DNA of 64,000 bases, from NCBI RefSeq assembly GCF_003345255.1, contig NZ_CP029331.1, positions 1,674,001-1,738,000 on the forward strand, in the 5' to 3' direction. Under the pieces are notes generated by a model. It worked only from the letters and a program-made list of their open reading frames with translations, was not told where the DNA came from and did no database searches. Numbering within the stretch: the stretch's first letter is position 1; every line of letters begins with the position of its first letter. The stretch is from Pseudothauera hydrothermalis. Its GTDB lineage: Bacteria > Pseudomonadota > Gammaproteobacteria > Burkholderiales > Rhodocyclaceae. Below, one piece after another: positions 34,616 to 43,704 of this stretch. Both the position numbers and the translations under genes were made by a program.

Positions 34616-35542
34616 TTATTGGGTGTCTACCTTGCCAAGCACCAGGTATTCCATCAGGGCTTTTTGCACATGCAGGCGATTTTCGGCCTCGTCCCAAACC
34701 ACCGACTGCGGGCCATCGATCACTTCGGCGGTCACTTCCTCACCGCGATGAGCCGGCAGACAGTGCATGAACACCGCATCCGGCGCCGCCACCGCCATCA
34801 TGTCCGCGTCCACACACCAGTCGGCAAACGCCTGCATGCGCGCTTCATTTTCCGCTTCGAAACCCATCGACGTCCATACGTCGGTGGTCACCAAATGGGC
34901 GCCCTTGCAGGCTTCCAACGGATCGGCAAACTGCTCGAAATGATCGGTGCCATACAAACCGGCACGCTCGGCCTCGACCTCATAACCGGGCGGCGTCGAC
35001 ACATGGACATTGAAATCCAGCACCTCGGCCGCCTGCAGCCAAGTGTTGCACATGTTGTTGGAATCGCCCACCCAGGCCACGGTCTTGCCCTGAATACTGC
35101 CGCGGTGCTCGATGAAGGTGAAAATATCGGCAAGGATCTGACATGGGTGATACTCATTGGTCAAACCGTTGATCACCGGCACACGCGAATGTGCGGCAAA
35201 CCGTTCGATGATGTCCTGTTCGAAGGTGCGGATCATCACCAGGTCGCTCATACGGGAGATCACCTGGGCCGCATCCTCGACCGGCTCACCACGCCCCAGT
35301 TGCGAATCCCGGGTGTTGAGGTAAATGGCCGAACCGCCGAGCTGGTGCATACCGGCCTCGAAAGACAAGCGGGTGCGTGTGCTTGCTTTTTCGAAAATCA
35401 TTACCAGCGTACGATCGAACAATGGATGATAAGGCTGGTAACGCTTGTACTTGTCCTTGATCCAACGGGTACGGTCGAACAAGTACTCGTACTCTTCGCG
35501 GGTGAAATCCTTGAACTGCAAATAGTGTTTGATCGCCGTCAT
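34616..35542 (-). CDS. argF: Ornithine carbamoyltransferase
   Basis: Makes citrulline from ornithine and carbamoyl phosphate. The carbamoyl-phosphate motif STRTR ([20 protein letters not shown]), the ornithine-binding region ([10 protein letters not shown]) and the [11 protein letters not shown] motif are all present. Length is 308 residues. It lies between argD (15 bp upstream) and argG (73 bp downstream). Confidence 0.96.
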   Translation of the reverse strand: MTAIKHYLQFKDFTREEYEYLFDRTRWIKDKYKRYQPYHPLFDRTLVMIFEKASTRTRLSFEAGMHQLGGSAIYLNTRDSQLGRGEPVEDAAQVISRMSDLVMIRTFEQDIIERFAAHSRVPVINGLTNEYHPCQILADIFTFIEHRGSIQGKTVAWVGDSNNMCNTWLQAAEVLDFNVHVSTPPGYEVEAERAGLYGTDHFEQFADPLEACKGAHLVTTDVWTSMGFEAENEARMQAFADWCVDADMMAVAAPDAVFMHCLPAHRGEEVTAEVIDGPQSVVWDEAENRLHVQKALMEYLVLGKVDTQ

Positions 35543-35557
35543 CTTGGACTGCCTTCG

Positions 35558-36730
35558 TCATTGCGCCAGAAATTCGCGAATCAATGGCGCGAGCGTTTCG
35601 ACCAGCGTCTGCGCTTCGGAAGCGTTCAATATCAGCGGCGGCAACAACCGCACCACACGCTCTGCAGTCACATTGATCAGCAAACCGGCTTCCAGCGCGG
35701 AAGCGACCAAACCCCCGCAAGGACGATCGAGTTCGACACCGATCATCAAACCGCGGCCACGAATATCCACCACCCCGCCAACGCCCGCCAGAGCTTCGCG
35801 CAAACCGGCGCGGATCGCCTCGCCAAGCTGTGCCGCATTGGCCATCAGCCCATCGCTTTCGATCACCTCCAGCGTCGTGAGCGCAGCCCTGCAGGCCAAG
35901 GGGTTGCCACCGAACGTTGAGCCGTGGTTGCCCGGCCCAAACAAACCGGCGGCCCGACCGGCCGTCACGCAGGCGCCAATCGGCACACCCGAACCGAGCC
36001 CCTTGGCCAAGGTCATCACGTCGGGCCTCACGCCGGCATGCTGCCAACCAAACCAGCGCCCGGTTCGGCCAATGCCACACTGCACCTCGTCACAGATCAG
36101 TAACCAGCCGTTTTCGTCGCAAACCCGACGCAGTTCGCGCTGGAACTGATCGTCGGCCACATTGATGCCACCTTCACCCTGGATCATTTCCAGCATGACG
36201 GCAACGATGCTGTGATTGTGTTCGCCCACCGCACGGATGGCGTCGATATCCTTGTAGGGCACGCGGACGAAACCGCTGACCAGGGGTTCGAACCCTGCCT
36301 GGGTCTTGCGATTGCCGGTGGCCGACAAAGTGGCAAGCGTGCGGCCGTGAAAAGCATTTTCCATCACGATGATGGTGGGCGTCTCGATGCCCTTGCGATG
36401 CCCGTAAAAGCGCGCCAATTTGATCGCCGCTTCGTTGGCCTCGCAACCGGAATTGCATAAAAACACTTCATCCATGCCCGCCAACGCAGCCAGCCGGTCG
36501 GCCAGTCGTTCCTGCAACGGAATGCGGTAGAGGTTGGAAGTATGCAAAACCTTTGCCGCCTGATCGGCAATCGCCTCGACAAGGCGCGGATGAGCATGCC
36601 CCAAGGTCGACACCGCAATCCCCGCCAAGGCGTCCAAATAGCGCTTGCCCGCCTCATCGTATATCCACGCGCCCTGCCCGTGTGTAAAGGCCACAGACTG
36701 CCTGGCGTAGGTATTCATTAGATGCGACAT
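35558..36730 (-). CDS. argD: Acetylornithine aminotransferase
   Basis: PLP-dependent class III aminotransferase of 390 residues. The motifs GCEANEAAIKLARFYGH and ICDEVQCGIGRTG are present, as is the PLP lysine in LAKGLGSGVPIG. It makes N-acetylornithine and may also serve lysine synthesis as DapC. First gene of argD-argF-argG; the 248-bp gap upstream (36731-36978) is shared with the divergent DUF3579 gene. Confidence 0.95.
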   Translation of the reverse strand: MSHLMNTYARQSVAFTHGQGAWIYDEAGKRYLDALAGIAVSTLGHAHPRLVEAIADQAAKVLHTSNLYRIPLQERLADRLAALAGMDEVFLCNSGCEANEAAIKLARFYGHRKGIETPTIIVMENAFHGRTLATLSATGNRKTQAGFEPLVSGFVRVPYKDIDAIRAVGEHNHSIVAVMLEMIQGEGGINVADDQFQRELRRVCDENGWLLICDEVQCGIGRTGRWFGWQHAGVRPDVMTLAKGLGSGVPIGACVTAGRAAGLFGPGNHGSTFGGNPLACRAALTTLEVIESDGLMANAAQLGEAIRAGLREALAGVGGVVDIRGRGLMIGVELDRPCGGLVASALEAGLLINVTAERVVRLLPPLILNASEAQTLVETLAPLIREFLAQ

Positions 36731-36869
36731 GGAAATCCCCGATCAGGATGAACCACAAAAACGCACACGGCGGCAGGTGCCGCCGTGAGATTGGCAAAGG
36801 AGCGATGGTAAGGGAATCCGACCGGGTTGTATATATTGCACCAAGCGCCGGCGGCAGCAGTGCGGCAGC

Positions 36870-36896
36870 TTGCGAAGCGCCGATTTCTGTTAGAAT
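36870..36896 (+). promoter_or_regulatory. Candidate sigma-70 promoter of DUF3579 gene
   Basis: TTGCGA (36870) and TAGAAT (36891-36896) separated by 15 bp, with a TGT extended -10 directly before TAGAAT. It is 82 bp before the ATG. The short spacer is compensated by the extended -10; not certain. Confidence 0.45.
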
Positions 36897-36978
36897 CCGC
36901 CCCGCTTTGTGAGAGTGCCTCGCTTGCCGGCAGGCCGCGGCGTCTCACCACGACTCCCGAAGCCAAACGGCGTGACAC

Positions 36979-37272
36979 ATGAATCAGAAGATCGAAAGCT
37001 TTGTCATCATCGGGGTCACGAGAGAGGGAAAGAAGTTCCGCCCCAGCGACTGGGCGGACCGGCTGTGCGGCATCATGTCGGCTTTTGGCGCCGACCATCG
37101 CATGATGTACTCCCCCTACGTGCGCCCCGGCTGCACCCTCAAGGGCGACAAAACGGTGCTGGTCGATGCCCGCCTCTACGACATCGAGCCCCTGGCCTAC
37201 AAGTTTCTGATCAATTTTGCCAACGACAACAATCTGCAAATCGAACCGATCGAGGATCGACACGCAGACTGA
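36979..37272 (+). CDS. DUF3579 family protein
   Basis: A 97-residue protein matching DUF3579, a small family of betaproteobacteria. It has IESFVIIGVTREGKKFRPSD, the DWADRLCGIMS helix and YVRPGCTLKGDKTVLVDARL. No catalytic motif is evident; function unknown. It ends at a bidirectional terminator shared with rpsT. Confidence 0.87.
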   Translation: MNQKIESFVIIGVTREGKKFRPSDWADRLCGIMSAFGADHRMMYSPYVRPGCTLKGDKTVLVDARLYDIEPLAYKFLINFANDNNLQIEPIEDRHAD

Positions 37273-37326
37273 GAGCCGCAGCCCGAGATCCCGCCAGGGC
37301 AGCCCTGAAAAGGCAAACATAAAAAC

Positions 37327-37354
37327 AAAAACGGCGACCGAAAGTCGCCGTTTT
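37327..37354. terminator. Bidirectional intrinsic terminator (DUF3579 / rpsT)
   Basis: An 8-bp GC-rich stem (37331-37338 with 37344-37351) around a CGAAA loop, flanked by an A run on the left and TTTT on the right. It can stop transcription from DUF3579 (+) and, 20 bp after the stop, from rpsT (-). Confidence 0.9.
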
Positions 37355-37374
37355 CACATCTGCCGAACAGAAAC

Positions 37375-37641
37375 TCAGGCAGCCATTGCCTTCACAGCGG
37401 CAGACAGACGGCTCTTATGGCGCGCAGCCTTGTTTTTGTGAATGATTTTCTTGTCGGCGATGCTATCGATGATGCTCATCGAAGCACGGAAAACCGACTG
37501 AGCCGCCGCCTTGTCGCCACCCGCGATGGCCTTGCGAACGGCCTTGATCGCGGTGCGCAGACGCGAGCGCAGGCTGGCGTTGTGAGCGCGAGCTTTGACC
37601 GCCTGACGGGCGCGCTTGCGGGCTTGTGCGGAATTGGCCAT
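37375..37641 (-). CDS. rpsT: 30S ribosomal protein S20
   Basis: An 88-residue, very basic protein with the S20 pattern: [37 protein letters not shown], and [12 protein letters not shown] near the C-terminus. It binds 16S rRNA early in 30S assembly. It is a single-gene unit between its own promoter (37681-37709) and the terminator at 37327-37354. Confidence 0.97.
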   Translation of the reverse strand: MANSAQARKRARQAVKARAHNASLRSRLRTAIKAVRKAIAGGDKAAAQSVFRASMSIIDSIADKKIIHKNKAARHKSRLSAAVKAMAA

Positions 37642-37680
37642 AGATTTGCTTCCCGATTTAAAGATTTATGAAAAGCTAGC

Positions 37681-37709
37681 ATTTTAGCGCCGAAGAATGC
37701 AACGCGCAA
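37681..37709 (-). promoter_or_regulatory. Sigma-70 promoter of rpsT
   Basis: On the - strand TTGCGC (37704-37709) and TAAAAT (37681-37686) with an ideal 17-bp spacer, 40 bp before the rpsT start. Confidence 0.75.
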
Positions 37710-37867
37710 GAAAGATTGACGCAAGCCATTTACGCACCCCAAGCCGGGGCATGCGGCTCGCGGTCCCATTCATCGGCCGCAGCTCACCCCAACATCTCGG
37801 ACTTTCGACCATGATCGATTCGTAGCAAAATGGCCCGCTGTCAACACCGTGCCAACCTGGACGCCCG

Positions 37868-38941
37868 ATGAACCGCCTGCTTCAAATACGTGAGCTCGGC
37901 CAGCAGATCTGGCTGGACAACCTTTCCCGCACGCTGATCCGCGATGGCCACCTGAACCGCCTCATTGCCGATGGAGTGAGCGGGATCACGACCAATCCTG
38001 CGATTTTTCAAAAAGCGATCGCCAGCGGGCGGTATTACCAGGAAGACCTCGCCGCTTTGAAAAACCAGCCGCTCGGCGCGGAGGCGCGTTACGAAGCGCT
38101 GGTGATCCCCGATGTACAAGCCGCGTGCGAGCTGCTGCGCCCGGTGTGGGAGGCCAGCGGCGGCACCATGGGCTATGCCAGTCTGGAAGTGTCGCCGGCG
38201 CTGGCGCACGACCGTGAAGGCACGCTACAAGCCGGTTTGCGCCTGCGTCAGGCGGTGTGTCGGGACAATCTGCTGATCAAAGTGCCCGCCACACCGGCCG
38301 GTCTGGGTGCGATCGAGGATCTCATCGCCGCCGGGGTGAGCGTCAACGTCACTTTGATGTTCTCGCTCGCCCATGTCGATGCCGTGGCTGCGGCCTACCT
38401 TCGAGGCTTGAACCGGCTGCAAGCGAGCGGTGGCGATCTTTCGCGGGTGATGTCGGTGGCGAGCCTGTTTTTGAGCCGTGTCGACACTCTGGTCGATCGA
38501 CGACTCGATGCCCTGGGCGGCAAGGCGCGCGACTGGCTCGGCCGCAGCGCAGTCTCCATGGCCAAACTGGCTTATACGCGCTACCGGGCGTGCTTTCACG
38601 GTGCGGATTTCGCGCTCCTGCGCGCTGCGGGCGCACGGCCGCAATATCTGCTGTGGGCCAGCACCGGAACCAAAAACCCGGAATATAGCGATTTGCTCTA
38701 CGTCGAGCCGCTGATCGGCGCCGAAACCATCAACACGCTGCCGGATGCTACGCTGGCCGCGCTGCTCGATCACGGCAAAGTCGCCAATACCTTGGATCAG
38801 GGCCTAGACCAAGCCGTGGAGTGCTTTCAAGCATTGCAGGAATTGGGCATCGACATGCAGGCGATCGGCGAAACCCTGCAAAATGAAGGTTTGCGGCAGT
38901 TCGAAGAAGCGTTTGCCAGTCTGCTTGCCCTGACCCGGTAA
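37868..38941 (+). CDS. tal: Transaldolase
   Basis: Pentose-phosphate enzyme transferring a dihydroxyacetone unit. It has GITTNPAIFQKAIASG near the N-terminus, the Schiff-base lysine in LLIKVPATPAGL, and TLMFSLAHVDAV. The 357-residue length places it with the longer (TalT-type) transaldolases. It is divergent from rpsT, across a 226-bp gap, and stands alone. Confidence 0.93.
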   Translation: MNRLLQIRELGQQIWLDNLSRTLIRDGHLNRLIADGVSGITTNPAIFQKAIASGRYYQEDLAALKNQPLGAEARYEALVIPDVQAACELLRPVWEASGGTMGYASLEVSPALAHDREGTLQAGLRLRQAVCRDNLLIKVPATPAGLGAIEDLIAAGVSVNVTLMFSLAHVDAVAAAYLRGLNRLQASGGDLSRVMSVASLFLSRVDTLVDRRLDALGGKARDWLGRSAVSMAKLAYTRYRACFHGADFALLRAAGARPQYLLWASTGTKNPEYSDLLYVEPLIGAETINTLPDATLAALLDHGKVANTLDQGLDQAVECFQALQELGIDMQAIGETLQNEGLRQFEEAFASLLALTR

Positions 38942-38962
38942 GCGGGCCGCCGCGCAGGCCGA

Positions 38963-39283
38963 TCAGCGAATCCGCTCAACACCTTGGAGTTGGGTGACGA
39001 TGGTGTCGAGCCGTCGGGTCGCCTCGCGCAGCGCCGCGCCCTGCTCGCACAACGCAATCAGATTGGTTTCGATCATTCGGGAGACGGCCAACAACGCATG
39101 CACAGGCGTGCCAGCGGCCGCGCGCGCGCAATCGATATGCGCCTGCAGCGAACGCAAGCGCTGGGCTTCGGCAGGCGAATGCGCGCCGATGAAACGCTCG
39201 ATCGCACCGTGGCGGGCCCGGAAATAGCTTTCCGGATCCTGCTCGGCCAACCTGCGCCAATGATCGAAGTCGAAATCCGCCAC
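38963..39283 (-). CDS. DUF3135 family protein
   Basis: A 106-residue helical protein matching DUF3135: the opening FDFDHWRRLAEQDPESYFRARH and the middle AQRLRSLQAHIDCARA are typical. It has no known function. It is the last gene on the - strand after the chemotaxis cluster, 135 bp beyond cheA. Confidence 0.82.
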   Translation of the reverse strand: MADFDFDHWRRLAEQDPESYFRARHGAIERFIGAHSPAEAQRLRSLQAHIDCARAAAGTPVHALLAVSRMIETNLIALCEQGAALREATRRLDTIVTQLQGVERIR

Positions 39284-39417
39284 GCGCCCCCCTCACGGAG
39301 CAAAAAATCCGACTCCGTGAGTCCATCGTAGGCAACCGAGGCACGCGGAACAAGCGGACTTTGCAATCTGTCCGTGAGGGTTTACCGCAATGCTTAGCTT
39401 CCACCGCGCAGCGCGGC

Positions 39418-41328
39418 TCAGCTTGTCGCGGCCGGCACCGCTGCGCCGGCAAGCAGCGCCGAGCGCGTGACGCCGCGAAAATCCCCGGTATTTCCGAGCA
39501 GTTCCTTCATATCCAGAATCAGCACGATCTGGCCGTTGGACAAGGTGGTCACGCCGGCCACCCCTTTGGGGCGGAAGTCATCGAGCGATTTGATGACTGC
39601 ATCCTCGCGGCCGGCAAAACTGTCGATAGCAAGAATGAAGGAAAGCTCCGCGGTATGCATCAGCACGCCGTATTCCGGCGGACGCTCTTGCGGCCAACCA
39701 AGCAAGGCGGACAGAGGCAGAATGGGCAGCACTTCACCGCGCACCACCATGGTCGCTCGCCCGCCGACTTCTTTCACCTGCTCGATTTCGATTGGCAAAA
39801 TCTCGCGGACCATAGACAGCGGCACCGCAAAGGGCTGATCTCCCAGACGCACCAGCAGCACCGGCAGAATCGCCAGGGTCAGCGGCAGACTGATGATAAA
39901 GGTAGTGCCTTTGCCGAGCTGAGAACGTATTTCGATGGAACCATTGAGCTTTTGGATGTTGGTGCGGACCACATCCATGCCCACCCCCCGACCGGAGACA
40001 TCCGACACCTTGTCCGCGGTGGAAAAACCGGGCAGAAACACCAGATTGAAGCTCTGGCGCTCATCCATGGTATTGGCTTCCTCGTCGGTAATGAGCCCCT
40101 TTTCCACCGCCTTGGCCCGCAGTCTTTCAGGGTTCATACCATGGCCGTCATCGGCCACCATGATCAGAATGTGATCGCCCTCCTGACGCGCTTCCAGCCT
40201 GAGGATGGATTTGGCGGGTTTTCCGGTCGCACGCCGCTCCTCTGCCGATTCGACACCGTGGTCCACCGCATTGCGGATGAGGTGGATGATCGGATCGGAA
40301 AGGTCCTCGATCATGGTTTTGTCGATCTCAGTCTCCTCGCCGGCGAGCACCAACTCGACATCTTTGCCCAGATTGCGCGCCAGATCGCGCGCAATGCGCG
40401 GATACTTCTGGAACAGGCGGCCGATCGGCTGCATCCGGGTTTTCATGACCGCGTTCTGCAGATCGGAAACCAACAAATCCAGTTGGCTGACCGCCACATC
40501 GAGCGCATGCAGCGTTTCGGTATCGGTCAGTCCGTTGAGAATGTCGCTACGCAGCGCGTTGAGCCGGTTCTTGGTCAAACCGATTTCGCCCGAAAGGTTC
40601 AGCACTTGGTCCAGGCGGGCGGTATCGACCCGGATGGAGTTGTCACGGGTGCGTTCGCTGTCGCGGCGACCGGCTGGCGCGGATACGCCGGGTTTGTCGG
40701 TGGCGCGACGACCAATGGCGTGCTGGATGACCTCCTCGGGATTCGCAGCCGGCACAGCCGGTAGCGGATCGGTTTGCTTTGCCGCCTGCGCAGCCGCGCC
40801 CGCAACCGGCACCGGTAATCCGGTCACCGCGCCGTAGAGCGTGTTCCAGTCCGGTCCGGAGCCATCTGTCGAGCCGGCCGCTGCCGACTCTTTGGCTGCG
40901 GCAGGCGGCTCAGCGCTCGCGCTACCGCTGCCGAGCTCGCCGGCAATCGCGCGCTTGAGATTGGCAATCAAACCAGGGTCGGCCGCAGGCGGCTGCACGC
41001 CCTGCTCCAGAAAACCGAACATGTCACGCACCGCGGCGGTGGCGGCAAGAATCACGTCCATGGTCTCTGGGGTGACATCCAGTTCGCCATTGCGCAGTTT
41101 GTCGAACAGGTTTTCGGTCAAATGGCACAGCGTCACCAGCTCGGTAGCATTGAGAAAACCGGCGCCGCCCTTGATGGTGTGAAAACCGCGAAAGATGTCG
41201 TTGAGCAGGCCACGGTCATCGGGTGCCCGTTCGAGATCGACGAGTTTATTGTCGACACCTGAAAGCAGGTCACCCGCCTCGATCAGAAAGTCCTGCAGCA
41301 ACTCCTCCATGCCGGCAAAGTCACTCAT
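39418..41328 (-). CDS. cheA: Chemotaxis histidine kinase CheA (copy 1)
   Basis: A 636-residue CheA. The HPt domain has His50 (FRGFHTIKGGAGF). A long Ala/Pro-rich linker follows with no clear P2 domain. The dimerisation and HATPase domains show IHLIRNAVDHGVE, ADDGHGMNPE and GRGVGMDVV. The P5 CheW-like domain is at the C-terminus. It phosphorylates CheY and CheB. Start ATG 41328 (MSDFAGMEELL) has GAGAGG upstream. Last gene of the cheV-cheV-cheY-cheZ-cheA string. Confidence 0.95.
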   Translation of the reverse strand: MSDFAGMEELLQDFLIEAGDLLSGVDNKLVDLERAPDDRGLLNDIFRGFHTIKGGAGFLNATELVTLCHLTENLFDKLRNGELDVTPETMDVILAATAAVRDMFGFLEQGVQPPAADPGLIANLKRAIAGELGSGSASAEPPAAAKESAAAGSTDGSGPDWNTLYGAVTGLPVPVAGAAAQAAKQTDPLPAVPAANPEEVIQHAIGRRATDKPGVSAPAGRRDSERTRDNSIRVDTARLDQVLNLSGEIGLTKNRLNALRSDILNGLTDTETLHALDVAVSQLDLLVSDLQNAVMKTRMQPIGRLFQKYPRIARDLARNLGKDVELVLAGEETEIDKTMIEDLSDPIIHLIRNAVDHGVESAEERRATGKPAKSILRLEARQEGDHILIMVADDGHGMNPERLRAKAVEKGLITDEEANTMDERQSFNLVFLPGFSTADKVSDVSGRGVGMDVVRTNIQKLNGSIEIRSQLGKGTTFIISLPLTLAILPVLLVRLGDQPFAVPLSMVREILPIEIEQVKEVGGRATMVVRGEVLPILPLSALLGWPQERPPEYGVLMHTAELSFILAIDSFAGREDAVIKSLDDFRPKGVAGVTTLSNGQIVLILDMKELLGNTGDFRGVTRSALLAGAAVPAATS

Positions 41329-41422
41329 GATCCTCTCGCTCCTCATTCGCGGCACGGTCTCGTCCGTACCAGTTCTCGCCGCGGCATCCTGATGCGGCTG
41401 GCGTTTTACGCGGTTTGTTCAG

Positions 41423-42268
41423 TCAAAAGCCGAGGCTTTCGAGCAAATCGTCTACCTGCTCCTGGCTGGTGACCACATCGTCGCGCCCCTCGGCTGTGAT
41501 GACCGGGCCATTCATTAGACCGGCATGCTTTTCGGGCACACGGTCGGTCGGCGCAACCTCGAGCAAGACCTGCAGCAGTTGACGCTCCAGCTCCTGGGCC
41601 ATGTCGATGACTTTTTTGATCACCTGACCGGTCAGATCCTGAAAATCCTGCGCCATCATGATTTCCATCAGCTGCGCACTGGTCGCGCGGCTGCTCTCGG
41701 CAACGCTGCCCATGAACTGACGGGTATCGGCACTGAGACGCTTGAACTCGTCGACCGACAATTGATTGGCAAACAGCTTGTCCCAGCGCGCTTGCAGAGC
41801 GCGCGCATCGGCGTCTAACTTGTCCTGAATCGGACGGGCAATATCGACGGCGTTGAGCACACGGCTGGCGGCCTGCTCGGTCAGCTGGGCGATGTAATTG
41901 AGGCGCTGGCGAGCATCGGGAATGGCCGATGCAACCTCCTTCAAGGTTTCGTCGTAACCGAGTTCGCGCAAAGTATCGTGCACCTGACGGGTCATCTGCC
42001 CGATGCGCTGGAATACCTTTTCGGGGTCCGGCTCAGTCCGAGCGCCCGCTGCGGCCGCCGGTGCTGCGGCAGGTGGGGGCGCGCTACCGAACTGTCCGGC
42101 CACCTCGTCGAACAGCGCCTGCAGTTCATCGCTGTCTCCGCTGTCATCCTTGGCGGCCACAGCCGCCGGCTGCACCGCGGGTTTGGCCGGGCTGGCGGCG
42201 ATGCTGTCGAACAGGGCTTGGAGCTCGTCCGAATCCCCCGACTCGTCGAACTTCAGCTTCTTGGCCAT
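41423..42268 (-). CDS. cheZ: CheY phosphatase CheZ
   Basis: A 281-residue phosphatase that removes phosphate from CheY-P. The catalytic glutamine is in AQDFQDLTGQVIKKVIDMAQ. The C-terminal EQVDDLLESLGF is the CheY-docking helix. The N-terminal 60 residues are unusual: a 12-residue segment, SGDSDELQALFD, occurs twice (residues 10-21 and 43-54). It is about 65 residues longer than E. coli CheZ, mostly from this extension and a Pro/Ala linker. ATG 42268 (MAKKLKFDE) follows a GGGG stretch. Located between cheY and cheA. Confidence 0.94.
   Translation of the reverse strand: MAKKLKFDESGDSDELQALFDSIAASPAKPAVQPAAVAAKDDSGDSDELQALFDEVAGQFGSAPPPAAAPAAAAGARTEPDPEKVFQRIGQMTRQVHDTLRELGYDETLKEVASAIPDARQRLNYIAQLTEQAASRVLNAVDIARPIQDKLDADARALQARWDKLFANQLSVDEFKRLSADTRQFMGSVAESSRATSAQLMEIMMAQDFQDLTGQVIKKVIDMAQELERQLLQVLLEVAPTDRVPEKHAGLMNGPVITAEGRDDVVTSQEQVDDLLESLGF
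42107..42142 (-). repeat. CheZ N-terminal peptide repeat, copy 2
   Basis: Encodes SGDSDELQALFD (residues 43-54 of CheZ). Nine of the twelve codons differ from copy 1 by synonymous changes only. Confidence 0.85.
42206..42241 (-). repeat. CheZ N-terminal peptide repeat, copy 1
   Basis: Encodes SGDSDELQALFD (residues 10-21 of CheZ), identical as protein to copy 2 but with TCG/AGC serine codons and other third-base changes. Confidence 0.85.
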
Positions 42269-42302
42269 CTGCACATCCCCTTGTTGATTCTGACAACCCG
42301 GC

Positions 42303-42704
42303 TCAGGCCACCGCGCTTTTGCCGAGTTTTTCAAAAATTTTGTTCAGCTTTTCGGCCAGCGTCGCCGAGGTGAACGGCTTGACGATATAGCCGCTGGCCC
42401 CGGCCTGCGCGGCCGCGATGATGTTTTCCTTCTTTGCTTCGGCGGTGATCATCAACACCGGCAGATGCTTCAGATGCGGCGTTTGGCGAATGGTCTGCAG
42501 CAGGGTCAGTCCATCCATGTTGGGCATGTTCCAGTCGGTCACCACAAAGTCGAACTGCCCGGTGTTGAGCTTTTGCAAAGCCACCGCACCGTCTTCAGCC
42601 TCATCGACGTTGGTAAAGCCAAGCTCCTTGAGCAGATTGCGCACAATGCGGCGCATGGTGGAAAAATCGTCGACGACGAGGAATTTCATCTTAGGGTCAG
42701 CCAT
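42303..42704 (-). CDS. cheY: Chemotaxis response regulator CheY
   Basis: A 133-residue single-domain receiver that, when phosphorylated, binds the flagellar switch. The acidic pair is in [10 protein letters not shown], the phosphoacceptor is Asp57 ([12 protein letters not shown]), followed by Thr in [10 protein letters not shown] and Lys in GYIVKPFT. The sequence is close to enteric CheY ([17 protein letters not shown]). Between the cheV genes and cheZ. Confidence 0.95.
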   Translation of the reverse strand: MADPKMKFLVVDDFSTMRRIVRNLLKELGFTNVDEAEDGAVALQKLNTGQFDFVVTDWNMPNMDGLTLLQTIRQTPHLKHLPVLMITAEAKKENIIAAAQAGASGYIVKPFTSATLAEKLNKIFEKLGKSAVA

Positions 42705-42742
42705 GATTCGATCTCCGGTATTGCTTGCTGCGGCCGAAGCGT

Positions 42743-43690
42743 TCAGCGTCCGCGGTTGAGCAAGGGACGCAAGGTATCGGCCAGCACGTCCGCGTCGAAT
42801 TTTGCCACGTAAGCATCGACCCCGACCCGTTTACCCATGGCGCGGTTGGCTTCCGACGACAACGAAGAGTGCATCACCACCGGAATGCCGGCGAAACGCT
42901 GATCGTTTTTAATGTTGCGCGTCAGCACGTAACCGTCCATCTCCGGCATTTCGGCGTCCACCAGAATCATGTTGAGGTCTTCTGCTAGCGGCCGGCCGGT
43001 CTGATGCGCGTGATTGGCCATGCCTTCCAGACGGGTCCATGCTTCCAGACCGTTTTGCGCGTGTTTGTGCTTGACGCCGAGCTTATCGAGCACTTCGGCG
43101 ATTTTTCGCCGCGCCACCGCGGAATCGTCTACGAAGAAAACATTGACCTCGTGACCGCCGACGATCGGCGCGATATTGCCAATCACGGCCTCGCCGAAGG
43201 TGTTGGCAAGGATGGTTTCGACATCCAGAATGGATACCAAACCGCCATCGGGCAACTCGGTGATCGCGGTTATAAAGTTATGAACACTGGAGGACACATT
43301 CTCCGGTGTGCGCACCTTGTCCCATTCGACACGGATGATGCGATCGACCTCCTCGACCAAAAAGCCCAGGGTGCGCTTGCTGTACTCGGTGACCATCATC
43401 GAGCCGCCAAGCGGATCGCCGGGTGCCGCAATGCCCAGTACCTTGGCCAGCGACAGCACCGGAATCACGTTGCCGCGCAGCGAGATCAGCCCTTCCACCC
43501 CGCTGGGCATGTTGGGCGCGCGGGTGATGAAGGGCGTTTTCGATACTTCGCGTACCTTGAACACGTTGATGCCGAAGGTTTCGTTGGTGCCCAACGAAAA
43601 GAGCAGAATTTCCATGCGATTCGAACCGGCGAGCATGGTGCGCCCATCGACCGCTTCCAGGAAAGTATTATCGGATTTGTCGGGACTCAT
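42743..43690 (-). CDS. cheV: Chemotaxis protein CheV (copy 1)
   Basis: A 315-residue fusion of a CheW-like coupling domain (about 20-165: [35 protein letters not shown]) and a receiver domain (about 180-310). The receiver has [10 protein letters not shown], the acceptor Asp in [13 protein letters not shown] and Lys near the end. CheV couples receptors to CheA in a phosphorylation-tunable way. 38 bp after it comes cheY. Confidence 0.93.
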   Translation of the reverse strand: MSPDKSDNTFLEAVDGRTMLAGSNRMEILLFSLGTNETFGINVFKVREVSKTPFITRAPNMPSGVEGLISLRGNVIPVLSLAKVLGIAAPGDPLGGSMMVTEYSKRTLGFLVEEVDRIIRVEWDKVRTPENVSSSVHNFITAITELPDGGLVSILDVETILANTFGEAVIGNIAPIVGGHEVNVFFVDDSAVARRKIAEVLDKLGVKHKHAQNGLEAWTRLEGMANHAHQTGRPLAEDLNMILVDAEMPEMDGYVLTRNIKNDQRFAGIPVVMHSSLSSEANRAMGKRVGVDAYVAKFDADVLADTLRPLLNRGR

Positions 43691-43704
43691 GGTTGGCCTC
43701 GCCC

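Noticed and set aside
39361-40764. 467-residue open frame antisense to cheA copy 1
   Set aside because: His/Gln-rich shadow frame opposite a clear CheA.
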